In this document: one piece after another, positions 34,556 through 43,725 of the stretch
Layout of the letters: the number at the start of each line of letters is the position of its first letter
Numbering within the stretch: the stretch's first letter is position 1
DNA from: Myxococcota bacterium
GTDB taxonomy: Bacteria; Myxococcota_A; UBA9160; UBA6930
Length of the DNA: 64,000 nucleotides
NCBI GenBank assembly: GCA_028285625.1
Contig: JANQOX010000021.1
Span: forward strand, 62,001-126,000
Direction of reading: 5' to 3'
Position numbers and translations under genes: made by a program
The notes under the pieces: model-generated
What the model was told of the DNA's origin: nothing
Database searches by the model: none
The model's input: only the letters and a program-made list of their open reading frames with translations

Positions 34556-36364
34556 TCAGAGCGGAAAGACGAGCGGGACGACGAGAAGCGTCGTGAGCCA
34601 GGTGAGGATCAAGAGAGGCGTTCCGACCTTCACGAAGTCTCCGAAGCGGTAGCCCCCGGGTTCGACGACCAGGGTCACCACGGGCGTCGAGACGGGCGTC
34701 ACGAAGGCGGCCGAAGCCGCGATGGCGACGACCATGCAGAACGGTCGCGGCGAGACCGACAGGGCGATCGCCGCCTGGATCGCCACGGGCGCCACGAGCA
34801 CTGCGGTCGCCGTGTTCGAGAGCACGAGGCCGAGCCCGGCGGTCAGGAAGAACAGCACGCTCATCATCACGTACGGCCCGGTGTCACCGGTCGCAGTGAG
34901 AAGTGCCGACACGATGGCATCGGTGCCGCCCGTCTCGTCGAGCGCGTGGGCGACTGGCAGCATGCCGGCGATGAGCACGATGCTGCTCCAGTGGATGGAG
35001 CGATAGCTCTGCTCCATGCTGATGCAGCCCGTGGCGACGGCGGCCAGCGCCGCGAGCAGCACCGCCACCACCACCGGCACGATCTCCGCAGCGCTGAGCA
35101 CGATCATCGCCGCGACGATGGCGAGCGCCAAAGGGGCGCGGTGGCGGGCGGGGGCCACGTCCGCGATCTCGGTCGGGGCGGAGAGGACGACGAGCTCGTC
35201 CGAGCTCGACTGGAGTCTGGCCATGCATGACCAGGTCGCGCTCACCAGCAGCGAATCGCCCACCTGGAGCGGTTCGTCGCGAAACGGCTCCACCAGGCGG
35301 CCGGCGCGCCGCAGCCCGAGCACGTGCGCGCCAAAACGCGTGCGCAAGCCGGATTCGACCAGCGAGCGCCCCACGCACGAGGCGTCGGGCAGCACCAGCG
35401 CCACGGCCATGCCGAACTCCTGCTTCCAGGCCTCCACATCGCGGTCGCGGAGCTCGAGCGATTCGAGGCCCAGGCTGCCGAGCGTCGTGGTGTCGGCCGC
35501 GGTGTCGCAGATGGCCGCGAGTACGTCGCCCGCATGCAGCTCGACCGAGGGCGGTGGGCTCGCGATGCGCTCGACGCCGAACCGCTGCGTCCGTTCGATG
35601 CCGAGCACGCGCAGGCCGTGTCCGGAGAGCGCGGCCTCCTTGAGCGTGCGTCCGGCGAGCTGCGAATCGGCCTGGATCCGCAGGCGAAGGCGCCGATCGA
35701 GCAGACCGAACGATCCCACGATCTCGTCCATGGTCTGGGCCTGGCTCTTCGGCTCGGCGACCTCGCCCCCCGGAAGCAGACGCCGGCCGACGAGCAGCAT
35801 GTAGACGATCCCCACCCCGAGGATGGCGAGACCCACGGGGGTGAAGCTGAAGAAGCCCAGGGGCTCGAGCCCCTTCGCCTGCAACTCGGCGCTCACCACC
35901 AGGTTCGGAGTGGTCGCGATCAGCGTGAGCATGCCGCTGATCAGCGCCGCGAACGAGAGCGGGATGAGCAGGTGTCGCGCGTTCAGCTTGGTGCGTGCCG
36001 AGACCGTCAGGACGACCGGGATGAGGATCGCGACCACGGCCGTCGAACTCATCGCGCTGCCCAGCAGGGCGGCCGAGCCCATCAGCAGCACCAGCATCCT
36101 GCGCTCGCTATCGCCGGCCGTTCGCATCAGCCACAGGGCCAGCTGGTGCGCCAGGCCCGTGCGCGTGAGCATCTCGCCCACGATCAGCAGCGCCGCGACC
36201 AGGACCACGACCGGGTCGCCGAAACCGGCCAGCGCATCGCGTGGTGAGAGCACGCCCGTCATCATGAGCGCGAGCAGCGTCAGCAGCGCCACCACGTCGA
36301 GCCGCACGCGCCCGCTCGCGAAGAGCACGGCGGCCGCCGCCAGGATTCCGAAGACGATCTCCAT
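34556..36364 (-). CDS. SLC13/DASS-family transporter with two TrkA-C domains
   Basis: This 602-residue inner-membrane transporter has two hydrophobic halves (about five or six helices each) separated by two RCK/TrkA-C domains at about 215-385 (GRTLKEAALSGHGLRVLGIER and GRSLVESGLRTRFGAHVLGLRR). Conserved SNTAT-type signatures appear as MSSTAVVAIL and LSNTATAVLVAP, and GDPVVVLVAALLIVGE near the N-terminus is typical. Members with TrkA-C inserts import sulfate, citrate or dicarboxylates with sodium. A sulfate role could fit the nearby sulfatase but is speculative. Confidence 0.9.
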   Translation of the reverse strand: MEIVFGILAAAAVLFASGRVRLDVVALLTLLALMMTGVLSPRDALAGFGDPVVVLVAALLIVGEMLTRTGLAHQLALWLMRTAGDSERRMLVLLMGSAALLGSAMSSTAVVAILIPVVLTVSARTKLNARHLLIPLSFAALISGMLTLIATTPNLVVSAELQAKGLEPLGFFSFTPVGLAILGVGIVYMLLVGRRLLPGGEVAEPKSQAQTMDEIVGSFGLLDRRLRLRIQADSQLAGRTLKEAALSGHGLRVLGIERTQRFGVERIASPPPSVELHAGDVLAAICDTAADTTTLGSLGLESLELRDRDVEAWKQEFGMAVALVLPDASCVGRSLVESGLRTRFGAHVLGLRRAGRLVEPFRDEPLQVGDSLLVSATWSCMARLQSSSDELVVLSAPTEIADVAPARHRAPLALAIVAAMIVLSAAEIVPVVVAVLLAALAAVATGCISMEQSYRSIHWSSIVLIAGMLPVAHALDETGGTDAIVSALLTATGDTGPYVMMSVLFFLTAGLGLVLSNTATAVLVAPVAIQAAIALSVSPRPFCMVVAIAASAAFVTPVSTPVVTLVVEPGGYRFGDFVKVGTPLLILTWLTTLLVVPLVFPL

Positions 36365-36424
36365 GGGGGTCGGGCCCGGCGACGCCCGGGCGTCATGCCC
36401 AGGCGTCCACCGGATGCCCCGTCT

Positions 36425-36799
36425 TCAGTCCTCTAGGGAGACGATGCAGGTGAGGAACTGCTGCCCGGACGACGTGACGGCGTGGAGTTCCGAGACCTTC
36501 ATCTTGAACGTGTCGGAGGCGCACTTCGGGCCCACGTCCGCCTTGGGGCCGCTCGGGGTCCCGGGTGTCGTGAGACAGATCGGGTAGCCGTTGGAAGCCG
36601 TGACATCTGCGCCGCCCAGGTAGACGGGCGTAGCCCCCGGCTGCCAGCAGCGGATGGAGTCGTACGACGTCGACCCGTCCGGCGGTGCAACCTTGCTCGC
36701 GGTCGTGCCCACCGTGTGGGTGAAGCTGCGCGCCGCCCCGTCCGCGAAGGCGCCGGCCGGAAGTGCGATGACGGTGAAAGCGATCAGAAAGCGAAGCAT
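36425..36799 (-). CDS. small secreted protein of unknown function
   Basis: This 124-residue protein starts at an ATG with GGAGG seven bases upstream (track start 37141 rejected because it crosses the divergent barrel gene). It has a signal peptide (MLRFLIAFTVIALPAGAFA) and four cysteines (CWQPG, ICLTT, KCASD, TCIVS) that could form two periplasmic disulfides. I recognise no family. It is divergent from the Omp85-like gene and may share its regulation. Confidence 0.7.
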   Translation of the reverse strand: MLRFLIAFTVIALPAGAFADGAARSFTHTVGTTASKVAPPDGSTSYDSIRCWQPGATPVYLGGADVTASNGYPICLTTPGTPSGPKADVGPKCASDTFKMKVSELHAVTSSGQQFLTCIVSLED

Positions 36800-36923
36800 G
36801 GGATCCCTCCTGGTGCGCCTTCCATGGCGCGGCCCCAGCATGGCGCGGACACCGAGGCGGCTCAAGAGCATCGTGTCCCCCTCCGCATGGCCCGCGAACT
36901 CGCAGACCGGGTATTCTGGCTGC

Positions 36924-38315
36924 GTGCAAACATCGCCCTTCGCCATGCTTCTCGTGGCGGCCTCGTTGGTCCTCGCACTCCCTCCCGTTCGTGCCGCAGC
37001 GGTCGATCCGGCCGACCACCCCGCGCGTCCCGAGTTCATGAACCGGGTGCCCTTCCTCCCGCAGCAACTGCTCGACGCGAAGCCCGAGGGCAGCTTCTTC
37101 ACCGCGGTCCCGGCCATCGGCGTCGATCCCGACGACGGCATGCAGATCGGCGCCTTCGCGGAGTTCTACGAGAACGGCTCGCGGGACGATCCATTCTTCG
37201 CATCCACCCCCTACCGGCGCCTGATCTTCGCGGGGCTCGTTTTCGGGACCGAGGGTTTCTTCCGAGCCGTCGCCGAGGTCGACGCGCCCTATGTCCGCGA
37301 GACGCCGTACCGGGTGCGGGCAGCATTCGACCTGGAGCACCGGGACTACGACAACTACTTCGGTCTGGGCAGTTCCAGCCTCTCGCGGCTGCGAAACCCC
37401 GTGACCGGCGAGGCCTTCAGCGACATCGACGACTACCGAAGCTCGATCCGCAAGAAGTCGCCCGAAGGGTTCACGCTCGCGGCCTTCAACCAGTACGAGA
37501 ACACGCGCGCCTCGCTCCAGGGGACGGTCGAGCGCGACATGATGGGTGGGCGTCTGCGTCCCCAGGCCGGGCTCCAGCTGTCCTGGGTCGACGTGAACCT
37601 GCTCGACGGCGAGCGTGTCGACGCGTCGGGCGGCACGGGCGTGCAGGGCCCGACCCAGCTCGGCATCGACTGTCGAAACGGCGACGTCATCGGTTGTGCC
37701 GGCGGCTGGGACAACCTGCTCAAGCTCGGCATCAGCTGGGACACGCGCGACTTCGAGCCCGACCCTCGAAGTGGCGTGTTGCTCGAGTTGGCGGGCAACC
37801 TGTCGGCCGAGTGGATCGGCTCGGAGTACGACTACCGAAGGCTCACCACCCACCTGTCCGGCTTCTGGAGCCCCGCGCCCGAGCGGGCCGACGTCGTCCT
37901 CGTGGGACGCGCCTACTACAACTGGCAGTCGGGCGACGTGCCGTTCTATTCGCAGCCCTTCCTGGCCGTGACGACCGACCCGGCCGGCAAGACGGGCCTG
38001 GGCGGCTTCCAGACGATTCGCGGCTTCACGCGCAATCGCTTCGTCGGCAAGGTCGCCGCCGGGGCGAGTCTGGAGGCACGCTGGACCTTCGGCGAGGGCA
38101 TGGTCTTCGGGCAGCACCTCATGTACAAGCTCGTGCCCTTCGTCGACACCGGCCGGGTCTTCGACACCGTCAGCGAGACCACCTTCAAGGACTGGGAGTT
38201 CGGCTACGGCATCGGCTTTCGGCTGGCATGGCAGGTCTCCACCGTCGTGAGCTTCGACTACGCGCACACGCGCGAGGGCGACGCATTCTACATGGAGCTC
38301 GGCCACGCCTTCTGA
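36924..38315 (+). CDS. Omp85/BamA-type outer-membrane barrel protein
   Basis: This roughly 463-residue protein has an N-terminal signal peptide (MLLVAASLVLALPPVRAAA) and a beta-rich body ending in a C-terminal aromatic residue (ELGHAF), as outer-membrane barrels do. The motif GFQTIRGFTRNRFVG corresponds to the conserved G(L/F)xxxRGF loop of BamA/surface-antigen D15 proteins, and FVDTGRVFD is the penultimate-strand motif. POTRA domains appear absent, so it is a short barrel-only variant. The start is uncertain: GTG 36924 or ATG 36945. Confidence 0.78.
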   Translation: MQTSPFAMLLVAASLVLALPPVRAAAVDPADHPARPEFMNRVPFLPQQLLDAKPEGSFFTAVPAIGVDPDDGMQIGAFAEFYENGSRDDPFFASTPYRRLIFAGLVFGTEGFFRAVAEVDAPYVRETPYRVRAAFDLEHRDYDNYFGLGSSSLSRLRNPVTGEAFSDIDDYRSSIRKKSPEGFTLAAFNQYENTRASLQGTVERDMMGGRLRPQAGLQLSWVDVNLLDGERVDASGGTGVQGPTQLGIDCRNGDVIGCAGGWDNLLKLGISWDTRDFEPDPRSGVLLELAGNLSAEWIGSEYDYRRLTTHLSGFWSPAPERADVVLVGRAYYNWQSGDVPFYSQPFLAVTTDPAGKTGLGGFQTIRGFTRNRFVGKVAAGASLEARWTFGEGMVFGQHLMYKLVPFVDTGRVFDTVSETTFKDWEFGYGIGFRLAWQVSTVVSFDYAHTREGDAFYMELGHAF

Positions 38316-38354
38316 GGCACAGGGTCGCGGCGTGGGCGGCCGTCCGCGCGCCAG

Positions 38355-39728
38355 GTGAGCCACCAAGGCCCCATCGCCGAGCCGCTCTGGTTCGAGGCCC
38401 TGGCCGACGGCGTGGCGCGGCCGCCGCTCGTGGGCGACGCCACGGCCGACGTCGTCATCCTCGGCGCGGGGTACACCGGCCTTTGGACGGCGTACTACCT
38501 GGCGGTCGCGGATCCTGGGCGCCGCATCGTGGTACTCGAGGCCGAGACCGCCGGGTTCGGGGCGTCGGGACGGAACGGCGGCTGGTGCTCGGCGCACATC
38601 GCGGGCATCGATGCGTGGCTGGAGGGCCGCGACGCCGCCCGCGCGGCCGCCCTGCAGCGGGGCGTGTTCGATGCCGTAGACGAGGTCGGCCGTGTGGCCG
38701 GCGCCGAAGCCATCGCGTGCGACTACGCCAAGGGAGGCATGCTGGTCGTCGCCGCGAACCAGGCCGAATGCGCACGCGGCCGAGAAGAAGTGGACTGGTG
38801 GCGCGCCCAGGGGTTCGGCGAAGAGGACTACGCCTGGCTCGAACCCGAGGCCTGCAACACGCACGTGCGCATCGCCGGCGCGCTGGGCGGCGTCTGGACG
38901 CCGCACGCCGCGGCCGTTCACCCGGCCAAGCTCGCGCGCGGTCTGGCCCGCGCGGTGGAGCGGCGCGGTGTCGTGATCCACGAGCGCACACGTGCGACCT
39001 CGTTCGGTGCGGGTGGAGTCACGACCGGCGAGGGGCGCCTACGCGCGCCCGTCGTGCTCTGCTGCACCGAGGGTTTCACCTGTCAGCTGGCGGGCCAGGC
39101 ACGGACCATCCTGCCCCTGCACTCGATGATGATCGCGACCGAGCCCCTGCCCGATGCGACCTGGCAGCAGATCGGTGCCGAAGGCCGCGTGGTCTTCGGC
39201 GACCTGCGTCGCATCGTGAGCTACGGGCAGCGCACGGCAGACGGCCGTCTCGCCATCGGCGCGCGTGGCAACTACTTCTACGGCTCGGGCGTGCGCACCC
39301 GCTTCGAGGCCGACACCCCCGACTTTGCGCTGGTACGCCGCGTGATGCTCGACTTCTTTCCGTTTCTCGAGGGCGTCGCCATCACCCACCATTGGGGCGG
39401 GCCACTGGGGATCACGCGCGACTGGAAGCCCTTCGTGCGCTTCGACCCGGCCAGCGGCCTGGGCGGCGCCGGGGGGTACGTGGGCAGCGGGGTGGCCGCG
39501 TCGAACCTGGCGGGCCGCACGCTCGCCGACCTGGTCGACGGGCGGGCGACCGAGCGGGTCGACCACCCGTGGGTGCAGCACCGCTCGCGCCCCTGGGAGC
39601 CCGAGCCGCTTCGCTGGCTGGCGGTGGGCGCCGTGCGCAGGATGGGGGACGCCGCCGATCGCGCCGACCGAGAGGGCCGCTCGCGCCCGCTCAGCGCCGC
39701 GATCTTCGAATGGCTCGCGCGAAACTGA
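38355..39728 (+). CDS. FAD-dependent oxidoreductase (DAO family, PuuB-like)
   Basis: This 457-residue flavoprotein has an N-terminal GAGYTGLWTAYYLA dinucleotide-binding site about residue 37 and GFGASGRNGGWCSA, the segment characteristic of gamma-glutamylputrescine oxidase-like enzymes. The C-terminal GGYVGSGVAASNLAGR closes the FAD site. These enzymes oxidise amines or amino acids with H2O2 release. GTG start at 38355. It is probably transcribed with the next two short genes. Substrate unknown. Confidence 0.88.
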   Translation: MSHQGPIAEPLWFEALADGVARPPLVGDATADVVILGAGYTGLWTAYYLAVADPGRRIVVLEAETAGFGASGRNGGWCSAHIAGIDAWLEGRDAARAAALQRGVFDAVDEVGRVAGAEAIACDYAKGGMLVVAANQAECARGREEVDWWRAQGFGEEDYAWLEPEACNTHVRIAGALGGVWTPHAAAVHPAKLARGLARAVERRGVVIHERTRATSFGAGGVTTGEGRLRAPVVLCCTEGFTCQLAGQARTILPLHSMMIATEPLPDATWQQIGAEGRVVFGDLRRIVSYGQRTADGRLAIGARGNYFYGSGVRTRFEADTPDFALVRRVMLDFFPFLEGVAITHHWGGPLGITRDWKPFVRFDPASGLGGAGGYVGSGVAASNLAGRTLADLVDGRATERVDHPWVQHRSRPWEPEPLRWLAVGAVRRMGDAADRADREGRSRPLSAAIFEWLARN

Positions 39729-39790
39729 GCCGCCCGGCCGCGGGCGGCATCGAAGCTACGCCCGGCCGACGGAGGCGTTAGCATCGCCCC

Positions 39791-40324
39791 ATGCTCGCTC
39801 GCCTCGCGCTGCGCGATCTCGCCGTGATCGCCGCCACCGCGATCCTCTGGCTGTGGCTCGCACCGCGGAGTGCTGGCAGCGGCCCGCTCGCCGACCTGCT
39901 CGGCGTGGCGATCGGCCTGGCGGTGGCCGCGTGCGCCTATCTGATCCACGAGTGGGGCCACCTGTTGGGGGCGCTGGCCACGCGCAGCAAGGTGGGGCTG
40001 CCCGAACGCTTGTCGGCGATCTCGCTCTTCAGCTTCGACTCCAAGCGCAACGACCGTGGGCAGTTTCTGGTGATGTCGTTCTCGGGCTTTGCCATGACGG
40101 GCGTGGCCCTCGCCGTGGTCTACGGGCTGCTGCCGGAGGGCCAGCTCGCCACGCGGGTCGCGCGCGGCGGGGTGCTCGCGCTCACCGCGCTCACGGTCTT
40201 CATCGAGTTTCCGCTGGTGATCTACGCGGTGGTGCGCGGCCAGCTGCCGCCGGTGGAGACGTTCGAGGTCGGGCCCGTGCCCCCGAAGACCGAGCCCGCG
40301 AGCGGCGCGGTCCCCGAAGGCTAG
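39791..40324 (+). CDS. small membrane protein with HEWGH motif (M50-like)
   Basis: This 177-residue integral-membrane protein has about four hydrophobic segments. A zinc-protease-like HEWGH (H53, E54, H57) is embedded in a membrane helix (AACAYLIHEWGHLLGALATR), the arrangement of site-2 proteases. A second aspartate-containing metal motif (NxxPxxxxDG) is not evident, so it may be a reduced or inactive homologue. It lies between the flavoprotein and the kinase-like gene on one strand. Confidence 0.65.
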   Translation: MLARLALRDLAVIAATAILWLWLAPRSAGSGPLADLLGVAIGLAVAACAYLIHEWGHLLGALATRSKVGLPERLSAISLFSFDSKRNDRGQFLVMSFSGFAMTGVALAVVYGLLPEGQLATRVARGGVLALTALTVFIEFPLVIYAVVRGQLPPVETFEVGPVPPKTEPASGAVPEG

Positions 40325-40395
40325 GCAGAGGCGCCCGGCCCTCTCCAGGGGCCTGGCCGCTCCGCGCGCCCAACGACTAACCTGTCCCCCTGATC

Positions 40396-41064
40396 ATGCT
40401 CGCCCTCGAATCGGAGCACCAGGGCCTCGATCGCCTCCCGGTGGGCGAACAGGTGCTGCACGTTCGCGACCTCCCGCAGCAGAACCGCAGGTGGGTTCCC
40501 GGCCCACTTCGTCAGCGCTGGCGGTCGCGACGCAACGGGCTCCGGCTGCTCTTTCGCCACGGCGACTCGGTCTACAAGACCTACGACCCCGACTTCCCCA
40601 CCGCGGTGCGTCGGTCCCGGGGGATCGCCAAGAGCTTCCCGCTCGTGGCGGAGCTGGCCCGCGCCATCGACCAGGTGGTGCCGATGACGGGGCTGATCGT
40701 GGATGGCCCGGCGGACTGCGAACAGGTCGTGGGCTACTGGATGCCGTATGTCGCCGGCCGGCCCATCCGAGGTGCCACGCGGCTCGCGGCGACGCGCGAC
40801 TTGTTCGTTCGTATCGACACCTGGCTGGTCGAGCGGGGACACCACTGGCGCGACCCCAAGCTCTCGAACTTTCGTTGGGACGCGGCGAACCGCGAGCCGC
40901 GCGTGGTCGATCCCAAGCACGTCGTACCGCTCGAGCGGGGCCGCTTCGATCCCGATCGTCAGCGCAACGCGCCGCGTTCACAGAAGCTCGAGGCGCTGGG
41001 GCTCGACGCGGCGGACATCCGTGACATGGAAGCCCGTCGCCGCGCCTACTGGCGCCAAGCCTAG
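40396..41064 (+). CDS. small atypical kinase-like protein
   Basis: This 222-residue soluble protein has features in kinase order: a VYKTY lysine (K61), a hinge-like GYWMPYVAGRPI, a catalytic-loop-like WRDPKLSNFRW (D153, K155, N158) and a DFG-like VVDPK (D172). The glycine-rich loop is not obvious and the C-lobe is very short, so it is a minimal protein-kinase-like or phosphotransferase-like fold. Function and activity are inferred only from these motifs. Confidence 0.5.
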   Translation: MLALESEHQGLDRLPVGEQVLHVRDLPQQNRRWVPGPLRQRWRSRRNGLRLLFRHGDSVYKTYDPDFPTAVRRSRGIAKSFPLVAELARAIDQVVPMTGLIVDGPADCEQVVGYWMPYVAGRPIRGATRLAATRDLFVRIDTWLVERGHHWRDPKLSNFRWDAANREPRVVDPKHVVPLERGRFDPDRQRNAPRSQKLEALGLDAADIRDMEARRRAYWRQA

Positions 41065-41102
41065 ACCCCTGCGCCACGGCGCTGGGCGCTCGCGGCCGCT
41101 GC

Positions 41103-42170
41103 TCAGCCCTGGCGCTGGGCCTGGCCGCTCCCGCTCGATTCGTCGACCGGCGTCGCCAGCAGCGGATGGAACGAGGGGTTGCCCGCCGTGCGTGCGGCAA
41201 AGCGCAGGGCCTCGATCGGGGGGTCGAGGTAGTCCTCGTGCAGCGCGTCGCAAAGCTCGGAGTTGCTGTCGACGATCCAGGTGAGGGTGCGGTGGATGCC
41301 CCAGTCGAGGACGTCCTCGATGTCCATCTGCAGCAGCTGTCCGCGAACGCGTTCGAGCACCTCCCAGGATCGGTGCCGGCGGGACGAGTTCTCCTCGGCC
41401 TGCAGTCTCAGCAACAGGCCGCGCGCGCGGTCGAGGTTGTGCAGCACCGACCGTGGAAAGGTGCGGTCGAAGATCAGGAAGCGCGCCACCGCTTGGCCGG
41501 TGAGCACGTGGGCGCTGCGCTTGAAGAAGGGCTCGAAGGCCGAGCACGAGCGTAGGATGGCCAGCCACTGGGCCGCGTCGACCGTGGTCTCGCGGTCGGC
41601 GGCGGTATCGCCGAGGGCGTGGTGCTTCACGTCGAGGATGCGCGCGGTCTGCCCGGCCCGCTCGACGGCACGCCCGAGCTTCATGAAGAGGAAGGGATCT
41701 TCGTGAAGCATGGTGCTGTAGCAGATGCCATGAAAGAGCATGCACTGCTTGCACAGGTGGTCGTAGAAGGCGTCGCGGTCGCGATCGTACAGGCGCCGGG
41801 TGGCACGGTCGCGCAACCAGAGCCAGACGTCGTTGACCGACTCCCAGGTCTCCACGCTCATGGTCTCGCGGATCGTCCGCGCGTTCTCGCGCGCCCAACG
41901 AACCGACGAAACGATCGACGAGGGCTCTTCCTCGTCCCACACCAGATAGGCCTGCACGGCCTCGGCGTCGTCGATCTGTTCGGCGCCCACGCGTTCCAGG
42001 AAGAGCTCTTCGGAGCCGCTCACCACCACCAGAGGCCGCCAGCGATCCCCCGACGACATCTCCGCGTCGAGCTGGAAGCTGCGGTTCACCTCGAGCAGGC
42101 GGGCCAACGTGTCGACGCGTTCGAGGTACCGGGTGAGCCAGAAGCACGAGTCGGCGACGCGCGAGATCAT
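41103..42170 (-). CDS. alpha-E domain protein (DUF403)
   Basis: This 355-residue all-helical protein starts with [28 protein letters not shown], the signature of the alpha-E (DUF403) family. Such proteins are always found beside circularly permuted ATP-grasp ligases and transglutaminases and are thought to bind or carry the peptide product. Its ATG overlaps the upstream ligase stop (ATGA), so it is co-translated with it. The start is the internal ATG at 42170; the long track ORF is a read-through shadow of the ligase. Confidence 0.92.
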   Translation of the reverse strand: MISRVADSCFWLTRYLERVDTLARLLEVNRSFQLDAEMSSGDRWRPLVVVSGSEELFLERVGAEQIDDAEAVQAYLVWDEEEPSSIVSSVRWARENARTIRETMSVETWESVNDVWLWLRDRATRRLYDRDRDAFYDHLCKQCMLFHGICYSTMLHEDPFLFMKLGRAVERAGQTARILDVKHHALGDTAADRETTVDAAQWLAILRSCSAFEPFFKRSAHVLTGQAVARFLIFDRTFPRSVLHNLDRARGLLLRLQAEENSSRRHRSWEVLERVRGQLLQMDIEDVLDWGIHRTLTWIVDSNSELCDALHEDYLDPPIEALRFAARTAGNPSFHPLLATPVDESSGSGQAQRQG

Positions 42171-43633
42171 GCCGGCGGTTCGCCCACGACCCAGGTGTCC
42201 TTCGAGCCACCGCCCTGGCTCGAGTTCACGACGTACGAGCCCTTGACCAGCGCCACGCGCGTGAGACCCCCGGGCAGGACCCAGCTGCTGTCGCCGGTCA
42301 CGATGAAGGGCCGCAGGTCGACGCGCCGTGGGCCCACGCCGTCGCGGCTCGAGGTCGGGCAGGCCGACAGCTCGATCAGCGGCTGGGCGATGTAGTTGCG
42401 CGGGTCGGCGGCCACGCGCGCTCGAAAGTCGGCGCACTCGCGCTGCGACGCCTTGGGGCCCACCAGCATGCCGTAGCCCCCCGCCTCGTTCACGGCCTTC
42501 ACCACCAGCTCTTCGATGTGCTCGATCACGTAACGCCGGTCGGCTTCGCGCTCGCAGATGTACGTGCGCACCTGCTCGAGAATCGGCTCCTCGGAAAGGT
42601 AGAATCGAATCATGTCGGGGACGTAGGGGTAGATGGCCTTGTCGTCGGCCACGCCGTTGCCGATGGCGTTGACGATGGCGACGTTGCCCTTGGCGTAGGC
42701 CCGCACCAGCCCCGGTACGCCCAGCATGCTGTCCGACCGGAACCACTGCGGGTCGAGGAAGTCGTCGTCCACCCGCCGGTAGATCACGTGCACGGGGCTC
42801 GGGCCGGTCGTGGTCTTGGCAAAGACGCGGTCGCCCTCGACGAACAGATCGCTCCCCTGCACGAGCTCGCAGCCCACGCGCCGCGCCAGGAAGCTGTGTT
42901 CGAAGTAGGCCGAGTTGAAGGGGCCGGGGGTCAGCACCACGCTGTGCGGCTCCGACCCGCCCCCCGGCGAGACCGCCGCCATCGCCTCGCGCAGTCGCGT
43001 GGGGTACATCTCGACCGGCGCCACGCGGCTCTCGCGAAATACGTTGGCGAAGACCTTCTTCATCATCATGCGGTTCTCGAGCACGTACGAGACGCCCGAG
43101 GGCGTGCGCACGTTGTCTTCGAGCACCATGAACCGACCGTCGTCGCCGCGGATCAGGTCGACACCGGCGATGTGCACGTAGACGCCCTTGGGAGGCGTGA
43201 TGCCGTGCATCTTCGGCTGGTAGGCCTTCGAGCCGAGCACCATGTGCTCGGGCACGACACCCTCGGCGAGGATGCGCTGCTCGCCGTAGACGTCGTTCAA
43301 GAACAGGTTGAGCGCGCGGATGCGCTGCACGAGACCCCGCTCGACGTCGTGCCACTCGGTGGCGGACACGATGCGCGGGATCAGGTCGAAGGGAAAGATG
43401 CGCTCGGTGTCGGTGCTCTTGCCGTACACCGAAAACGTGACGCCGCTGCGCAAGAAGGTGGTGTCGGCGAGCTTCTGTCGCTGCCGGAACGCCTGGGGGT
43501 CGAGTTCGTTCAGGAGCCGTACGACCTGCTCCACCGGCGGGTGCGGCTTGCCGTCGGGGCCGAAGAACTCGTCGAACGTGCCCGGAAGCGGTTCGTAGCC
43601 TTCGAAGAGGCGCGGGGTATTCGATAGGCTCAT
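42167..43633 (-). CDS. circularly permuted ATP-grasp amidoligase (DUF404/DUF407)
   Basis: This 488-residue ligase has the DUF404/407 layout: [23 protein letters not shown] near residue 65, [20 protein letters not shown] in the middle, [17 protein letters not shown], and the C-terminal nucleotide-site segment [21 protein letters not shown] followed by GGGSKDTWV. Family members are predicted ATP-dependent peptide or amide ligases. It is the first gene of a leftward unit with the alpha-E gene and diverges from the transglutaminase unit 92 bases away, suggesting joint control from one promoter region. Confidence 0.92.
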   Translation of the reverse strand: MSLSNTPRLFEGYEPLPGTFDEFFGPDGKPHPPVEQVVRLLNELDPQAFRQRQKLADTTFLRSGVTFSVYGKSTDTERIFPFDLIPRIVSATEWHDVERGLVQRIRALNLFLNDVYGEQRILAEGVVPEHMVLGSKAYQPKMHGITPPKGVYVHIAGVDLIRGDDGRFMVLEDNVRTPSGVSYVLENRMMMKKVFANVFRESRVAPVEMYPTRLREAMAAVSPGGGSEPHSVVLTPGPFNSAYFEHSFLARRVGCELVQGSDLFVEGDRVFAKTTTGPSPVHVIYRRVDDDFLDPQWFRSDSMLGVPGLVRAYAKGNVAIVNAIGNGVADDKAIYPYVPDMIRFYLSEEPILEQVRTYICEREADRRYVIEHIEELVVKAVNEAGGYGMLVGPKASQRECADFRARVAADPRNYIAQPLIELSACPTSSRDGVGPRRVDLRPFIVTGDSSWVLPGGLTRVALVKGSYVVNSSQGGGSKDTWVVGEPPA

Positions 43634-43725
43634 ACGTCCACCCCAAATTACCCAAGCGCCGCGGTTCGTCGATCGGCGCGCCGATCTCGGCGCACCGTGT
43701 ACCCGAACCCGCACAGGGTCCCGCC

